In this document: positions 47,242 through 58,700 of the stretch, piece after piece
Layout: each line of letters opens with the position of its first letter
How positions within the stretch are numbered: position 1 is the stretch's first letter
From: Cymbomonas tetramitiformis
Taxonomy: Eukaryota; Chlorophyta; Pyramimonadophyceae; Pyramimonadales; Pyramimonadaceae
Length of the DNA: 64,000 bases
Reading direction: 5' to 3'
Assembly (NCBI GenBank): GCA_001247695.2
Contig: LGRX02035364.1
Location: 1-64,000, forward strand
Translations under genes and position numbers: made by a program
The notes under the pieces: generated by a model
What the model saw: only the letters and a program-made list of their open reading frames with translations
Database searches by the model: none
What the model was told of the DNA's origin: nothing

Positions 47242-47435
47242 TGCTGGATTCAGTGACCCGTAGGTCATAACTTACTCTGACTCCCGATAGCTGTACCAGT
47301 ACTCGTACAGTACTAGGTGACAAATACCCAGGTTACAGACCGCCTTATATTCGTTTATCTCTTATAATCAATTTACACTTGTATGAGAAACTATTCAGTG
47401 ACCACCCGATATAATACGTTATATTATATCTCACA
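47242..47435 (+). repeat. 3' LTR
   Basis: Nearly identical to 44053-44246, with one G/A and one T/C difference seen in the stretch around 47320. The preceding bases AGGGTGGTG are a weak polypurine tract. Confidence 0.93.
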
Positions 47436-47733
47436 CTCACTCCAAAATTTGAGGGGTGGTGCACATAGACTGACGAATCACACACGGAGAGACCGACCCC
47501 CCCACTGTAAGGTGGGGGGCCTGTCTAGGTTACGGGTCACCACCTCTTTTGGTGGCACTTTCTTTTTGGAGTTACTAATTTCCGTCTCGCCGAACGTACC
47601 GGTCACCACAGACTCGTCACCTTATCGACTACCACGTCTTCACGGACTTCACAACGTCGTGATTTTTTCTCGCGACTAACAATTTTAACAACAGATTCGT
47701 TTCCTAATTAACGACCAATTTACCACTAACAAC

Positions 47734-49590
47734 ATGTCTACTTCATCAACCAAACCACGCGGAGTACTTAGGGGTTTGCTCACCCCGAAGCCATCTTCGC
47801 CCGCGACTTCTACGCGTTCGGTGTCCGGTGGGTGCTACGCCACCTCTCGCTGAACCTGCGGTCGTGGAAGACCCAATTTTGAGCACAAACGATGGGTTTG
47901 TACGAGAGAAGCCTACCCATCGCGAGATTCGACCCATGGACTTCCTCGAGAATTCTACCACTCTCCGCAACACCCCGTATGGATACCGCGCTTCTACGCG
48001 CGGGGTGTTGTCCGACGCTCTCACCAAGACCTTTGACTACGCCGACAATGTGATCGACATCCTCAAGGCGCGTGGTTACCAACCCAAGGCCTCTGGAGTC
48101 ACCTTGGAAGGTGGTGGTGCGCGGGAAGATTTCCTCGCTCTGCGTTCGGCCATGATCGCCGTCCTCGACTCCGTCAATTCCGTCGAGCCCGCCAAGATCT
48201 TCGACCTCGAGTTGGCCTACGCCTCTTATCACTACGACGTCAACTACATGGTCTTCACGATGTTATCCGTCTTGCTTCGTGGAGGAGCCCTTGCCATCTA
48301 CCACACCGCCGCCAAACGGTATCCTTTTGACGGACGCGCTCTCCTCCTTCGTCTTCACTTCGAGGTGGAGGGCATTCACCGGTCCGACAAGGGCGCCTAC
48401 ATGGAGAACATGCTGTCCTTGCGCGTGGATGAGCGCGAGGACCCGCAACACGTCATCGACAAGTTCCGTAATTTGGCGGACAAGCACCGCCACTACCACG
48501 CTGACTTCTCCGACTCCGCCCACGTCGACGTTCCTCGTGGTGCTTGAGAAGTCCGCTGACGAGTCCCCCTACGAGGTCCCCCTGTACCAGAGCATCATTG
48601 AGGACCTCTACACCAACGACTACACCCCCTCCTTCGACACCGTCGCCCTTCGCGTCCGCCGCGTTTGGCAGCGCGACGGCGTCAGCAGGATCGCTTGAAT
48701 CCCAACCCCTAGCGTGCCTGACTCTGGCGGTGTTGGATTGCATGGGCAAGTCTGGTGGTGCGAAGGCGTATTCCTTTCGTCCCAAGTCATGAGGAACGTA
48801 ATTATTTCCCCCAACAGTCGCGGCGGGACCAGCCGCGTGCCCCGCGGGTCCAGCGGGGTACCGACAACGGCAGATTGGGGGGAAAACATAGCGTTCCTTC
48901 GTGCGTCACTCCTCGGCGTCTACGTGGCACGGTGGGGATCCAATACTCTGTACCGCACCAGAATCGCCATCAACAGCCAGAGTAGCTCAACGGCAGAGCG
49001 CTCGTCCGGTATGCGAGAGGTCACGGGCTCGATCCCGGCCTGGCTCACCCCTTTTCGGGCTTCTGGTCTAGCGGTACAGTTTCTGTTTGCCCATGACCAA
49101 GACTGTGCACCCTGTTGTTGGTGATTGGGTTTCAGGCCCTGGCCCCTAATTGGGAGGGACAAGGCCGCCCGTGCCTGGTCTGTTTCAGGATGTGGGGGCT
49201 GACCGACGTGCACGAGGTCAGCAAGGGGTTATGCCCCTACGTGTGCAAGGCCGCGTTTTCGGACGGCCGTGCCTTGCTTGCGGCTTGCGACCCTCCGCCA
49301 CGGCCCGACCCTCAACATCGTGCACCGCTAATCATTAGCAGCGGCTAATCCGCAACAGCCGGCGTCGGCTTTCTCGTTTCAGCTGCCGCATGATTTAGCC
49401 GCCGCCCTTCCCGACCCTCTAGACCAGCCCGCCGAGGTGGAGCCGATTGACTCGCTGTCTACGGACGACGATAAGCCCGTCAACCCCAACCTCGCCATGA
49501 TTGCGGGCTACGACGAGATCGACGGAGACGATGAAGATTGGCCAGCTTTTGCTGAGGGCCCCGTGTGGATTCCGGGGCTCACGCGCTAAT
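47734..49590 (+). pseudogene. Gag-like gene of family 2, frameshifted
   Basis: The ATG at 47734 (MSTSSTKPRGVLRGLL) is followed by a frame change before 47828. The frame 47828-48520 carries FDYADNVIDILKARG, YHYDVNYMVFTMLSVLLRG, RLHFEVEGI and ADKHRHYHADFSD. A second frame change leads to FLVVLEKSADESPYEVPLYQ, ending at 48698. Later blocks are PCLVCFRMW (near 49170) and the acidic tail with DWPAFAEGPVWIPG ending at 49590. It is homologous to the minus-strand gene at about 40-41.6 kb. A tRNA-like insertion may lie between 48960 and 49080. No polymerase genes follow. Confidence 0.65.
48968..49050 (+). tRNA. tRNA-Ala-like pseudogene or SINE head
   Basis: The D arm TAGCTCAACGGCAGAGC and anticodon stem (CTCGT with GCGAG) closely resemble plant tRNA-Ala, and an acceptor stem of six pairs (AGCCAG with CTGGCT) can be drawn. 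The loop reads CCGGTAT, with C instead of the invariant U33 and anticodon GGT. The T stem has two mismatches. It is probably a decayed copy inside the gag element rather than a working tRNA. Confidence 0.4.
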
Positions 49591-49800
49591 TCCGTAGACA
49601 GTACTGTGTAGTCCTGCTCCGTTTCAATCTTGGCAGCATGAATTGTAAAGGGCTCCTTAGGAGGATTCATGATGTAGGATGGCCGGCAGGCCTTTGTGAC
49701 ACTGCTTTCTGTTTCCACCTCTCTCCTTCTAGAGGAGGTGGTGTCACGGGTAGACCGATTTACCCCCCCCCACTATAAGGTGGGGGGGCTGCTGTCTCTT

Positions 49801-50863
49801 TGGCTACTGCCCCGGGGTCCTTATCATAGGACCCAAATTGCGTTGGGTCCTTTCACAAGGACCACTTTTTCACGATTTTTTTAAAGCATCTTCTTGAGAT
49901 GAATTGAGGCAACCACCAATAAGGTAGACTAATTATGACCCAAACTAACTTATCCTATAGCTGCTTGGCATATATCCGATGTGGCGTGCGTCTCTTGGTA
50001 GCATAACTGCTAGTGACCCTGAAATTTTCAACGTTGTAGTTTTTCAAATGTTTGAAAACGAGGTATGTAGCTCTTGATTTTTTCACAAACGGAATTTTGA
50101 AGCACACGGCGCCGACGCTATGCAATATTGGTGGCACATACCATGGCCGATGATCGGTGGATGTTTGTGCCCGGTGGCATCCCATTTCACGCCGTTATAG
50201 GTGTCACAATCCACATATCCCGCCATTTCCTAGGCAAATATTAGGAAATATATGGGCTAATTTTGGCATGGAACAATGTCGGAGATGTGACATTGACTGC
50301 GCACATGACGCCCGCAAGCTATCGCCGCATTGCAGTCTTCATATATACACACTAACGTAATTTTTAAGCCCTCTATATACCCAGAATGGACCATAACATG
50401 GTGCATATGCACAGTCATCATACAAGACGAAAGGCGACATTTTGGGCAGTCGATTTAGTGTATTTTTTAAGTTGGGTCATTTTTGCTGCTTTAGCCGATA
50501 TTTTGAGGGTCAAGATGACCTCGGATGAAAGTTTTGACAAGACACTGCAGAAAGAGCAGCTCGAGAACTTGATAACATAGGTCCTGCAATTTTCATAGCA
50601 CCTTCGAGCAAGCAAATAAAAATGGGTCCTTGTGAAAGGACCCGCCATTTTAATTATTTTTGAGGGGAAACACATATCCAAAGTAACCGCCGCAACCAAG
50701 GACATAAATGCAATCACTATGCATTCTCACTTAAAAATAGATTAATTGGGCTCATACATACTCGACGAAAGCGGTCAAACTATAACTATGTTCAAATATT
50801 ATGCATGGTACGAGCATTATGCGTGGGTCCTTGTGATAGGACCCAAGCTCGGGGCAGTAGCCA
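49801..50863. mobile_element. non-autonomous TIR element with TCTT duplication
   Basis: 13-bp perfect terminal inverted repeats (TGGCTACTGCCCC) are flanked by TCTT on both sides (49797-49800 and 50864-50867). Just inside each end, and twice more internally (about 49844-49872 and 50625-50652), lies a foldback motif of the form GGGTCCTT.TGA.AGGACCC. The 1.06-kb body has no convincing gene. It is inserted in the 3' end of the decayed gag element. Confidence 0.8.
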
Positions 50864-50867
50864 TCTT

Positions 50868-51767
50868 GCTGTCCCCCTTCGGAGAGGAGTGTCACACGCA
50901 ACATCGGTCTCGGTAGCTCGGAACACACAGAAGCATAAAACCCCCAAGTCTTTTATGTTATTATCTTAGTATTCCGAAAGCGAAGTGCTCAACTGACTGT
51001 GCATTCTGTGATACATACATATCTGTCTATATATATATATCCCTCACCAGCCGTAGAATCACACTTCTTATTAATCTGGGCAAGTTGACCGGAGCGATGG
51101 GCACCCTCGCACTTCCAATACCTTTTGGGACATCCAGACACCGCTACTTTAGCCGCCCCGCACGAGATATTGAGTTTATAAAGAAAATATAAACACATCT
51201 TCTTGAATGTGTTTAATCATTCAAACACATCGATCTTTGATGTGTTTGAAAGAAAATTCAAACACATCTCGATGAAACACAGAATCCGGAGTTTACCCTC
51301 GGCACCCCCAAACAAAATTCGGGTCCAGTCCTTTTTAACGCATTTCCGGCCAATTTTTGCACGTTTTGGAATAATAATAAAACATTTACGCTAGCAAAGG
51401 GGACAAAGTCCTGAGAGTGCGGTATCCCTGCAAAGCAGACTAGTGAAAACACCAGGGGCTACTCCCTCTGCTATAGCGCGCCCACAAAGGGGCTCAACCC
51501 ACTTTTCAGCAGGGTGACATCTAGAGAAAAAGCTAGGTGCTAAGCAAAAAACTCTAGAAGATGGAGAAGCAGCCATGGCCGGGTGAGTGGAGGGGTGGCT
51601 GAATCTGAGCGGTGGGGAGGGAAGTCGAAGAATTAAGGGGGTATTTGGAGACGTTGAGGAAGGGGGTCGGGTGGGCGGGGAGAGGGGGGTGGGGAGAGGG
51701 GGAGGGGGGGGAGGGGGGCCCCTCCCTAGGGACAGAGAACCATCTTATATTGCAAGACTTTTGAAAA
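50868..51767. other. non-coding region, foldback and purine-rich tract
   Basis: At about 51190-51275 the word TTCAAACACATC occurs several times in both orientations, forming a foldback. From about 51580 to 51730 the + strand is strongly purine-rich (runs of GGGAGG), which on the minus strand would be the 3' untranslated region of the LINE-like element. No gene is seen. Confidence 0.4.
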
Positions 51768-54176
51768 TTATTGCAGGAGGGTTTGAAGAAAGTCGTTTGA
51801 TTGTTGCACAACTTCTGTTTCTGTCATGGTCTCACTGCCCAGGATGTCAACTTTATGCGGGTCAGTGTTCAAGGTGGTGGTGGTGTTTAACAGAAACACG
51901 TCTCGCCTATTTTTGGTGTGTTGTCTACAGATTCTTGAAAGTTTTTTAAGGAGAGGTTTAATCTTGCCACAGGGAACACCTATCGTGTTGAGGACAGTAC
52001 CAAAAAGAGGAGGGAGGTACCCCATGAGTGTAAGTACTTTGGGCCATTTTACGGTGCTTATGAAGGGCTTGGAATTTGCATTGGTGATTGTCGTGTCATG
52101 GTGACCACCATAATAATGCTCAACACCATTCTGATGATAAGGGGGGTCTTGAGTGGGCCATGGGCACAACGAAGAAGGAAGTACTTTGTCACTTTCGTTC
52201 AGAACTTCATTCCAAATATCAGGGCTGACTCCGGTGTATTCTAGCCTCTTCTCCGTGACTCTGGACTTAGGAAGGACATTGAGGAACCATCTGGCAATCT
52301 TTTTCTGTGTAGGCCTCCTGTCAAAGGCTGGTTGAGTATCACTGGGTGCACTGTCTATAGCTATGATAACGACATCCGAAAAATCATCCTTATAGCATCC
52401 GCCACCTGGGAGAACGTAGGGGTCATCACCCGTCCAATAACCATGTGGGATAAATGGAATAGTGTTATGCGGGAATCTGAAAACAAGTTTAAAACCTTTA
52501 TCAAACCATCTTTTTTGGTTTTTGGGAGACAGCGGAAGAATCCATGTTCCTGAAAATCCAGGGACGGTGTTGGCCGCTTTATGTCCCATTTCCAAGGTAG
52601 TCATAACCGCCGAAGATTTGCCCTTATCCTTCCCATCAAAGGGGGGATTTCCGTAAACGATTCTGCCAATGCCTGTTAACGGGTCCACGTAGGCATCCCA
52701 AGCGAGACCATCAAAGCCGATTTTCCCATGATGGCAGAAGGGCCTGAGGGCTTTTTTCATTCTAGTGGTGGGTATGCATCTTCTCGAGTAAATTCTAGGG
52801 TGGGCATTTAGTGGGTTGGAGAAAAGTTCACAGCCGTTTTTGTCAAGGTTTCTGTCATCCACCAAAATATCTAAGAGGCTTCTTCTTATTGCGTTGCAGT
52901 TTTTAGGGTCTCCCGATTCAAACTTACATGCATTGAGTGCTTCATGAATATCGTGTGCCCTATTCGAGTACTCCGCAAGTGAGCATGGGACTGCTTTGTT
53001 GGAAAGGCGGTGCCAAGCCAAAAGTTTCCAAAACTCTTTCTTTTGGACATATTGGAGTTCGGGATATTTAATTGTTCCCGTAACATGGTCCACTTCGGGC
53101 TTTGCGGTCACAACAATGGTATTCTTTTTTGAACTTGATGGACGGTACATGCTAGCTTCCGGGAGAGCGTGTAAGTATAATTCCTCATTCAATTCCTGTC
53201 TTAGGTCAGCAAGTGGAAAAAGTTTCGATGGCTGTGTTTTGATGTATGTGGTACCTTTTCCAGGGTTTAGTAGTTTAGGCTTTTCTGAGATTTCTTCAGC
53301 GATGATTTTCCTTAGTTCGCTATCTTGGGTTGCTCTAAGACTATACAAACTATTATTATGTCCTGGGCATTCAAGTTGGATGTGTTCGAAGGTGCATTTT
53401 GTATTCTATTGGCAGTAGGGGCAGTTTTCAGTCCCGATTTTCCCCAGTTTAAATAAGCGTGCTGGAGAGGCTTGAAGACCCAGGAGTTCTCTACTTCTAG
53501 AAGCGGTGAAAGCTTGAGGTGTTATTTTGGAAATATCTTTGGTGGGGGCGGTGTTATTCTCGTTGAGCATTCTCAGGTACTTCCCTTGGGACTGTAGAGT
53601 TCTCCAATTATGATAGTGTGAGAGTCGTTGAATTCTTCTGATGTGACTACGGATATCGCCTAAAATAGGGACCTCAAAAAAGAATAATGAGAAGGGTAGT
53701 TCCTCGGCAGGGTCGTAGCGGGAGATGTCTAAACAGCCCCCTCTGAATGAGGCTCTTTTAGCAGTACGGTCCACTCTGTCATGGACTTTGTCATTATTGT
53801 GACCCCTAATCCATTTAAGGATGATTTTACTGTGGTCTCCTTCACTGTAAAAGCCAAGTTCTTCTAGCAGTAGGCGAACAGCCTGCACATCTCTGCGATT
53901 AGCTTCACGTAGTTTGTCCCGAGCACTCATGGACCTGCCATCCTTTGTTACCGCAGATATTGCTGCCATGGAGTCAATGGCATGTACCATTGGAGTAATG
54001 GATTTGAGGAGTTTCTCTTTTTGTTCTGTGAGTAGAAATCGCAGTCCCGCAATTTCAGCAGATGTGCTACTCGGGTTTTGGATATCTTCCTTGATAAGGA
54101 GCCCCGATGCGGAGAAAGTTCTTGAGGGGGGAATATTCATCTTCCGTACAAGTGATTGAAACGTGGATCCCGTCAC
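51768..54176 (-). pseudogene. LINE-like ORF: RNase H, zinc finger and NPPF methyltransferase-like domain
   Basis: One reading frame of about 800 codons, interrupted only by a TAG at 53406-53408. The N-terminal part (54176-53420) is an RNase H domain: Glu in SSTSAEIAGL, Asp in HAIDSMAAISA, and WIRGHNNDKVHDRVDRTAK. The first catalytic Asp is missing, so the 5' side is truncated. Then comes a C..C....C..H zinc motif typical of non-LTR polyproteins (CPYC, then KCTFEH and LEC); the TAG falls inside it. The C-terminal 500 residues contain GRIVYGNPPFDGK, an NPPF motif of N6-adenine-type methyltransferases, followed by PFIPHGYWTGDDPYVLPGGG. No reverse transcriptase is present upstream. The methyltransferase role is an inference from one motif and the fold pattern. 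Confidence 0.6.
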
Positions 54177-54479
54177 CCATCAAGGATACACGCACACAAT
54201 TGAAGTTGTAACCGTTAATATGAGCCGTCATATGTATGGCTCCGATGAACAGAGCGCAAGCGGTGCGTCGTGGCAGATTTTCGAAAAGTAAATACCCTCT
54301 ATAGGGTATTGAACGATTAAGAGAAACTTCAGTATCTTTGTTTTTTTAAATGAGACCCATCCAAGCGAAGGATGCTTTTTAGAAAAATCAAAATGCTACT
54401 CGATACCTTCACTGGCGTGGATATCTACCCTAGATATCCTACTAAACCCTAATGTATCGTATGGTGTGTGTACGTATTA
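54177..54479. other. non-coding spacer upstream of the LINE fragment
   Basis: About 300 bp with a small hairpin (AATACCCT and AGGGTATT at about 54291-54310). A minus-strand frame here (INGYNFNCVRVSLMGDG) may be a frameshifted continuation of the LINE protein. Confidence 0.3.
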
Positions 54480-55740
54480 TCATTGATCGTACGATAAATC
54501 TCCTTCGTTTGAGCGATGGAGCCACAAGCGAAGGTAGGATGAGGCGAGGATGAGCTCGGTGAGGGTAGCGGATTTCTGTTCTTGAGAAATGAATGTGTTT
54601 AAGGACGCGTGAACATGTTTTAACCCGCTACCAACGGGCGATAAGCAAGCCATGCGATCATAATTATTAACAGACTGCGAAGTAAAACTCTGACGGTTGG
54701 CAGTTATCATGGCGGTGTTCCAATACTTAGGTGCGGAATCTGAGAATGCCGATCTACCATTGCCCTCTACCACTGGCCGTGTTGCTATCCACGAGCGAGG
54801 GAACTCGAAGAACAGAAAGATTGCTGTAGTCGAAGTGTCCTCAACTGGTACAGGTGTGCATACTTCTTTCGTCGCGACCGCATTTCTGCGCCCTGTAAGC
54901 CTAATGATTGGGCGCGTGTTGAACTCGACTGCAGGTATGGAGTATTCGGTGTCCGCGGTGCTTCGAGGTGAGCTAACCAACTCTGCTTCGCCTGTGCCGC
55001 TCTTGAGTCGTAACTGTGCGAATTCCGAGAGAGCTTTTGCATCCTTTATAGGAAGCTCGGGAAGGTGACCAACGTGCGTTGTGCCGCTCCCACAGGTCGT
55101 TTTATCCGCTTGTGGAGGCGAGGCCAGGATCCAGTGGCACTCGGGCGCCTTCCTGGTCTTCAGCAGCAAGCAGATATCCACTTTGGGGACCACTTGGAAG
55201 CGGAGTCTTTCGAATTGCTCGGCGACGAGATCTGCCAGAAGAAGAGCGACTATGTTTATTCCCTCAATGAAGATTCCACGGTACAACTGCGCACGCCTCG
55301 ATGCTCGGCTGTCGTCTCTCCGTCAAGATATCCTCGCGTCAGATAGTACGCTGGAGTCTGGACATTCCCTCGTAAACTAAGGATTCTGTCCATACACTAT
55401 GCGGTACTGCGGCGTTTTCGTAGAGAATAGTCTTCCTGTCGCCAGTGTTCCAGCGTACTTCTGGTTGTGACATCTCCCACACTAGGCTTTCCCTCCGAGC
55501 TGTCGCTATCTCACCTTTGGTTGTGTATACGAATGCGCAGGCACTTGCACCGTCGAACAATGCGTCCCTCTCGCGGCCAATTTCTGTATGCAAGGCTGAT
55601 CTTGAGCAGCGCGAGTCGCTTGATGCCCTCGGTTTGAGCGACGGCCCATCCCAATGTCACAAAGTGAACATGACAGTTGTCGATTCGGATGAATTTGTGG
55701 AGCCATTCCAGCAGTGGCTGCACGCTCCCGCGCACGAAGT
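54480..55740 (-). CDS. unrecognised protein, probably broken
   Basis: The main frame 55286-54480 (268 codons, and open further upstream to about 55320) includes GINIVALLLADLVAEQFERL and CHWILASPPQADKTTCGSG. Upstream, 55593-55339 (EIGRERDALFDGASACAFVY, MSQPEVRWNTGD) and 55735-55511 (FIRIDNCHVHFVTLGWAVA) are in other frames. All have normal amino-acid composition and lie in a row, so I infer one gene with two frameshifts, or several exons. I do not recognise the family. It overlaps, on the opposite strand, the start of the GTPase gene (55670). Confidence 0.4.
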
Positions 55741-58700
55741 GTTGGGATTCCTCCGGGAATTCCGGAGCAACAGCGAGGGCGTGCTGGGGCCGATCCAGCA
55801 GTTCCTATGCGGCGAGCCTGGCGGCCTGCTCGGTCCCAAATCTGCCTCGATGACCGAGGAGTGCGTCGAGGGCCTCCGGCGCAAGTGGGAGCTTGTGAAG
55901 GACAGCTTACTGAGCTTGACTGACGAGCCAGTGGCCCAGACGCGCATCGGCCTGCTGGGAGGAACCGGTGAGTGCGATCGCCATACCTCGTGCCTCCGAG
56001 ATCCCTCTCAAATATGAGTCAGATATCAAGTGACACACGTACTCGGTGTCACGTGCTGCCTCCTACAACTTCCCTCTGTAGAACTGCGCGATAGCACATT
56101 TTGCAGTTCAGACGTAAATATGTTTGCATTGTCGTTCAAAGACACTACCGAACCCGTCACGGACCAGCGGGTGAGATTATCGTGCCCTCGTCCTGGTGTG
56201 GATCAGTCTGTTGACGACCTTTTTCGACACGTTGTTCTCATGCGATAAGGAACAGTTGTCCGTGGAATAATGCCATGCCGCTTGCAGTAGGCCGCCGCCT
56301 TGCCTACAACAATTGCCCGGCCCTTATCGCAGTGCAACACACGCGCCTCAAAGTCTTCGACCACACTCTATCACCTGCCACCACACCTTAGCTCTCCATA
56401 CCACCTACCACCATACCTTATCTCTCCATATCACCACCCACCTTATCTCTCCATATCACCCACCATACCTATCTCTCCATATCACCTACCACCATACCTT
56501 ATCTCTCCATATCACCTACCACCATACCTTATCTCTCCATATCGCCTATCACCATACCTTATCTCTCCATATCACACTGGGATATCTACATAGCTACTCC
56601 TAGTGATTCACCGTCGCTTAACACAGAAGCAGGTGAGATACAGCATGGCCCTCTTTCTTGCACGAGATGCGGTCCAGAAGATGGCAGGCTCGCGCGGATG
56701 ACACAGTGTAAGCTGTCACTCAGGAACCAGAAGTGACGGTCTCACTAAAGATTCCACATGCACTCAGCGTTCACTTTTTGCTAGGATGGCCATTGGTTAT
56801 CGTTAAGAAGTGCAGAACGTTGCGTGCGGGACGTGGTCCACGTGTGCAACCTGCATGTGCCACCTCGGTGCAGCGAGGCAGCGGGGCGCTGGTGGAGAGA
56901 CGTCGCAGGCGCGGGGAAGTCGTCCATGATCAACTGCGCTCTGGAAGAGGAGGCGCTGCTCCCCACATCCGGCTGCCGGGCCTGCACAGCTTGCGTCATC
57001 GAGCTCGCTTATCGCGACAGCAGTGAGTATTTTGCCGAGGTCGTGTTTGCCACGGAGGCGCAGTGGAGGGCAGAGCTCGATGATGTGGTGACAGGTGTGT
57101 AGCAGGCGGCCATCGTTACCTGGGTGAGGATGGCAGTGTGTGTGAGAGCTCGGTGCTCAGAGGTCTGCCATGTGCGCCATCTGCCATGTGCGCCGTCTGC
57201 CATGTGCACCATCTGCCATGTGCGCCGTCTGCCATGTGCGACATCTGCCACGTGCACCGTACGAGCGCGGTCGCTTCATGATGGCTCGGCATCGCACGGG
57301 TTGAGCGATTCCTGGACCCTTTGACGGCCGGCGCGTCTATCATGCCCAACATACGTGGGTGCCAAAGATCGTGCCAAGCGGAGTCAATGCCTGGACAGGT
57401 CGTTCAGGTCACCTTGATGTGACTCCACCTGACAGCTCTCTTGGGGTTGCCAGCTTTGGCAGAGGTTGCAGACGGCTCGCGACCGACAGCCGCCACGTGC
57501 CCCGCATTGGCCAAGCTGGAGTGCCTGTTCGGCTCGAGCGCTGTGAGGGAGGTCCTCGAGCGGCCAGGCCCCGTGACAGCAGCTGCCCTGGCTGAGCTGA
57601 AGGGGCCCGGCACGGAGCTGCTCGGAAAGGTGGTTGGGCTCCAGTGTTCGGATGGGGCGGCCTTCGGTGCAGAGCTTGCCAGGTGCAAACCCTAACTGCA
57701 ACAGCCCTGAACTGCTGTGACGCCAGTGGTGCAGAAAGTTGATGCCCGTTCAGGCCCTCCCACACCGCTCCACTCTTTAGCACACAGAACTTGCGTGTGT
57801 GGGTATCTCTGCAAGGCCCGCTTCGCGATGCGCTCTACATGGTGTTCGGGCGGGTGGGCGTTCGTACATAGCCACGGGAACGTGCTTTATGACACATGCC
57901 GTGCGCTTCACGACTCAGGCGCAGGTCCCATCACTGCCTGAATGCAGCAGTGTGTGCACCCATTCGCCGAGGGCCCCAAAGTGTGCACATGGTGTCACAA
58001 GTAGCTCCATCCCCCGCGCTCGACACCGGCTTCGCCTCAGGAAACGCCACGTGCCATGCCCCCCCCTTTCTTCCCCGCTGCTTCCGCAGTGCACAGGAGG
58101 ACCCCCATGCTCCCAACTCTTGGCAAGGCTCAGGCCTGTGAAGATTGGTGAGCGTAGACACGGGTCGCCGGCGCAGGTACGTGGACTCTGGCAGTGGGGG
58201 CGCTGAGGAGGGCCAGCTGTGGCCGCTGGTGCACGTGGTGCGCCTGAAGCACGCGTGGCGCCTGCTGGAGCACGGCGCGGTCCTCGTGGACCTCCCCGGC
58301 GTGCAGGATGCCAACTCAGCGAGGGGCGCCGCCGCCTTCAAGTACAAGGAGCAGTGCCACGTCCTCTGGGTTGTGGCAGGTGGCACCCCCCAGCCCTCCC
58401 TTGCACGAGTGGACCACACACCAGCTCGCAGTGAGGGGCAAGATCACGCGAGGAATGTAAGGTGCCACTGACGTCTCATATTTGACGGTGCCGCCTTACG
58501 TACGGTGCCGGCGTCTCATTGGGGGCGTGCCTCATTGCGGGCAGGGGTCACAGAGGGAGGGTGGGATGTGGGTGCTATCTGGGGTGGAATGTGGGTGCTA
58601 TCTTGGTTGGAATATGGGTGCTGTTTTGTGTGGAACGTGGGTGCTATCTGAGGTGGAATGTGGGTGCTATTTGGGGTGGAATGTGGATGCTATCTGGGGT

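Larger units (their letters stand above)
44053..47435 (+). mobile_element. complete gag-only LTR retrotransposon (copia-like)
   Basis: Two 194-bp LTRs (44053-44246 and 47242-47435) begin TGCTGGATTC and end CTCACA, obeying the TG..CA rule, and differ at only about two positions. A 5-bp duplication CTCAC flanks the element (44048-44052 and 47436-47440). Directly after the 5' LTR lies GGTTATGGGG, which matches the half-tRNA primer site of copia (complementary to the anticodon region of initiator tRNA-Met). The 3.4-kb element encodes Gag only. No protease, integrase or reverse transcriptase is present, so it must depend on an autonomous relative. The near-identical LTRs suggest recent insertion. 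Confidence 0.92.
47440..49800 (+). mobile_element. decayed gag-only retroelement (family 2)
   Basis: A gag gene lies between two related boundary segments. Each has a GAGG.GGTGGTG word, AGACCGA, a C-run/G-run hairpin (47495-47520 and 49763-49789) and TGTCT. These are likely the remains of LTRs. The minus-strand element at 39.5-41.9 kb has the same hairpin arrangement at its 3' end. The 3' end is interrupted by the TIR element at 49801-50863. Confidence 0.6.

Noticed and set aside
48968..49050. Functional tRNA gene
   Set aside because: Position 33 is C, the T stem has two mismatches, and it lies inside a decayed gag element.
53406..53408. TAG read as evidence for a non-standard genetic code
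   Set aside because: The three host genes use normal stops and no other frame needs TAG as sense, so one TAG in a mobile element is more likely a mutation.
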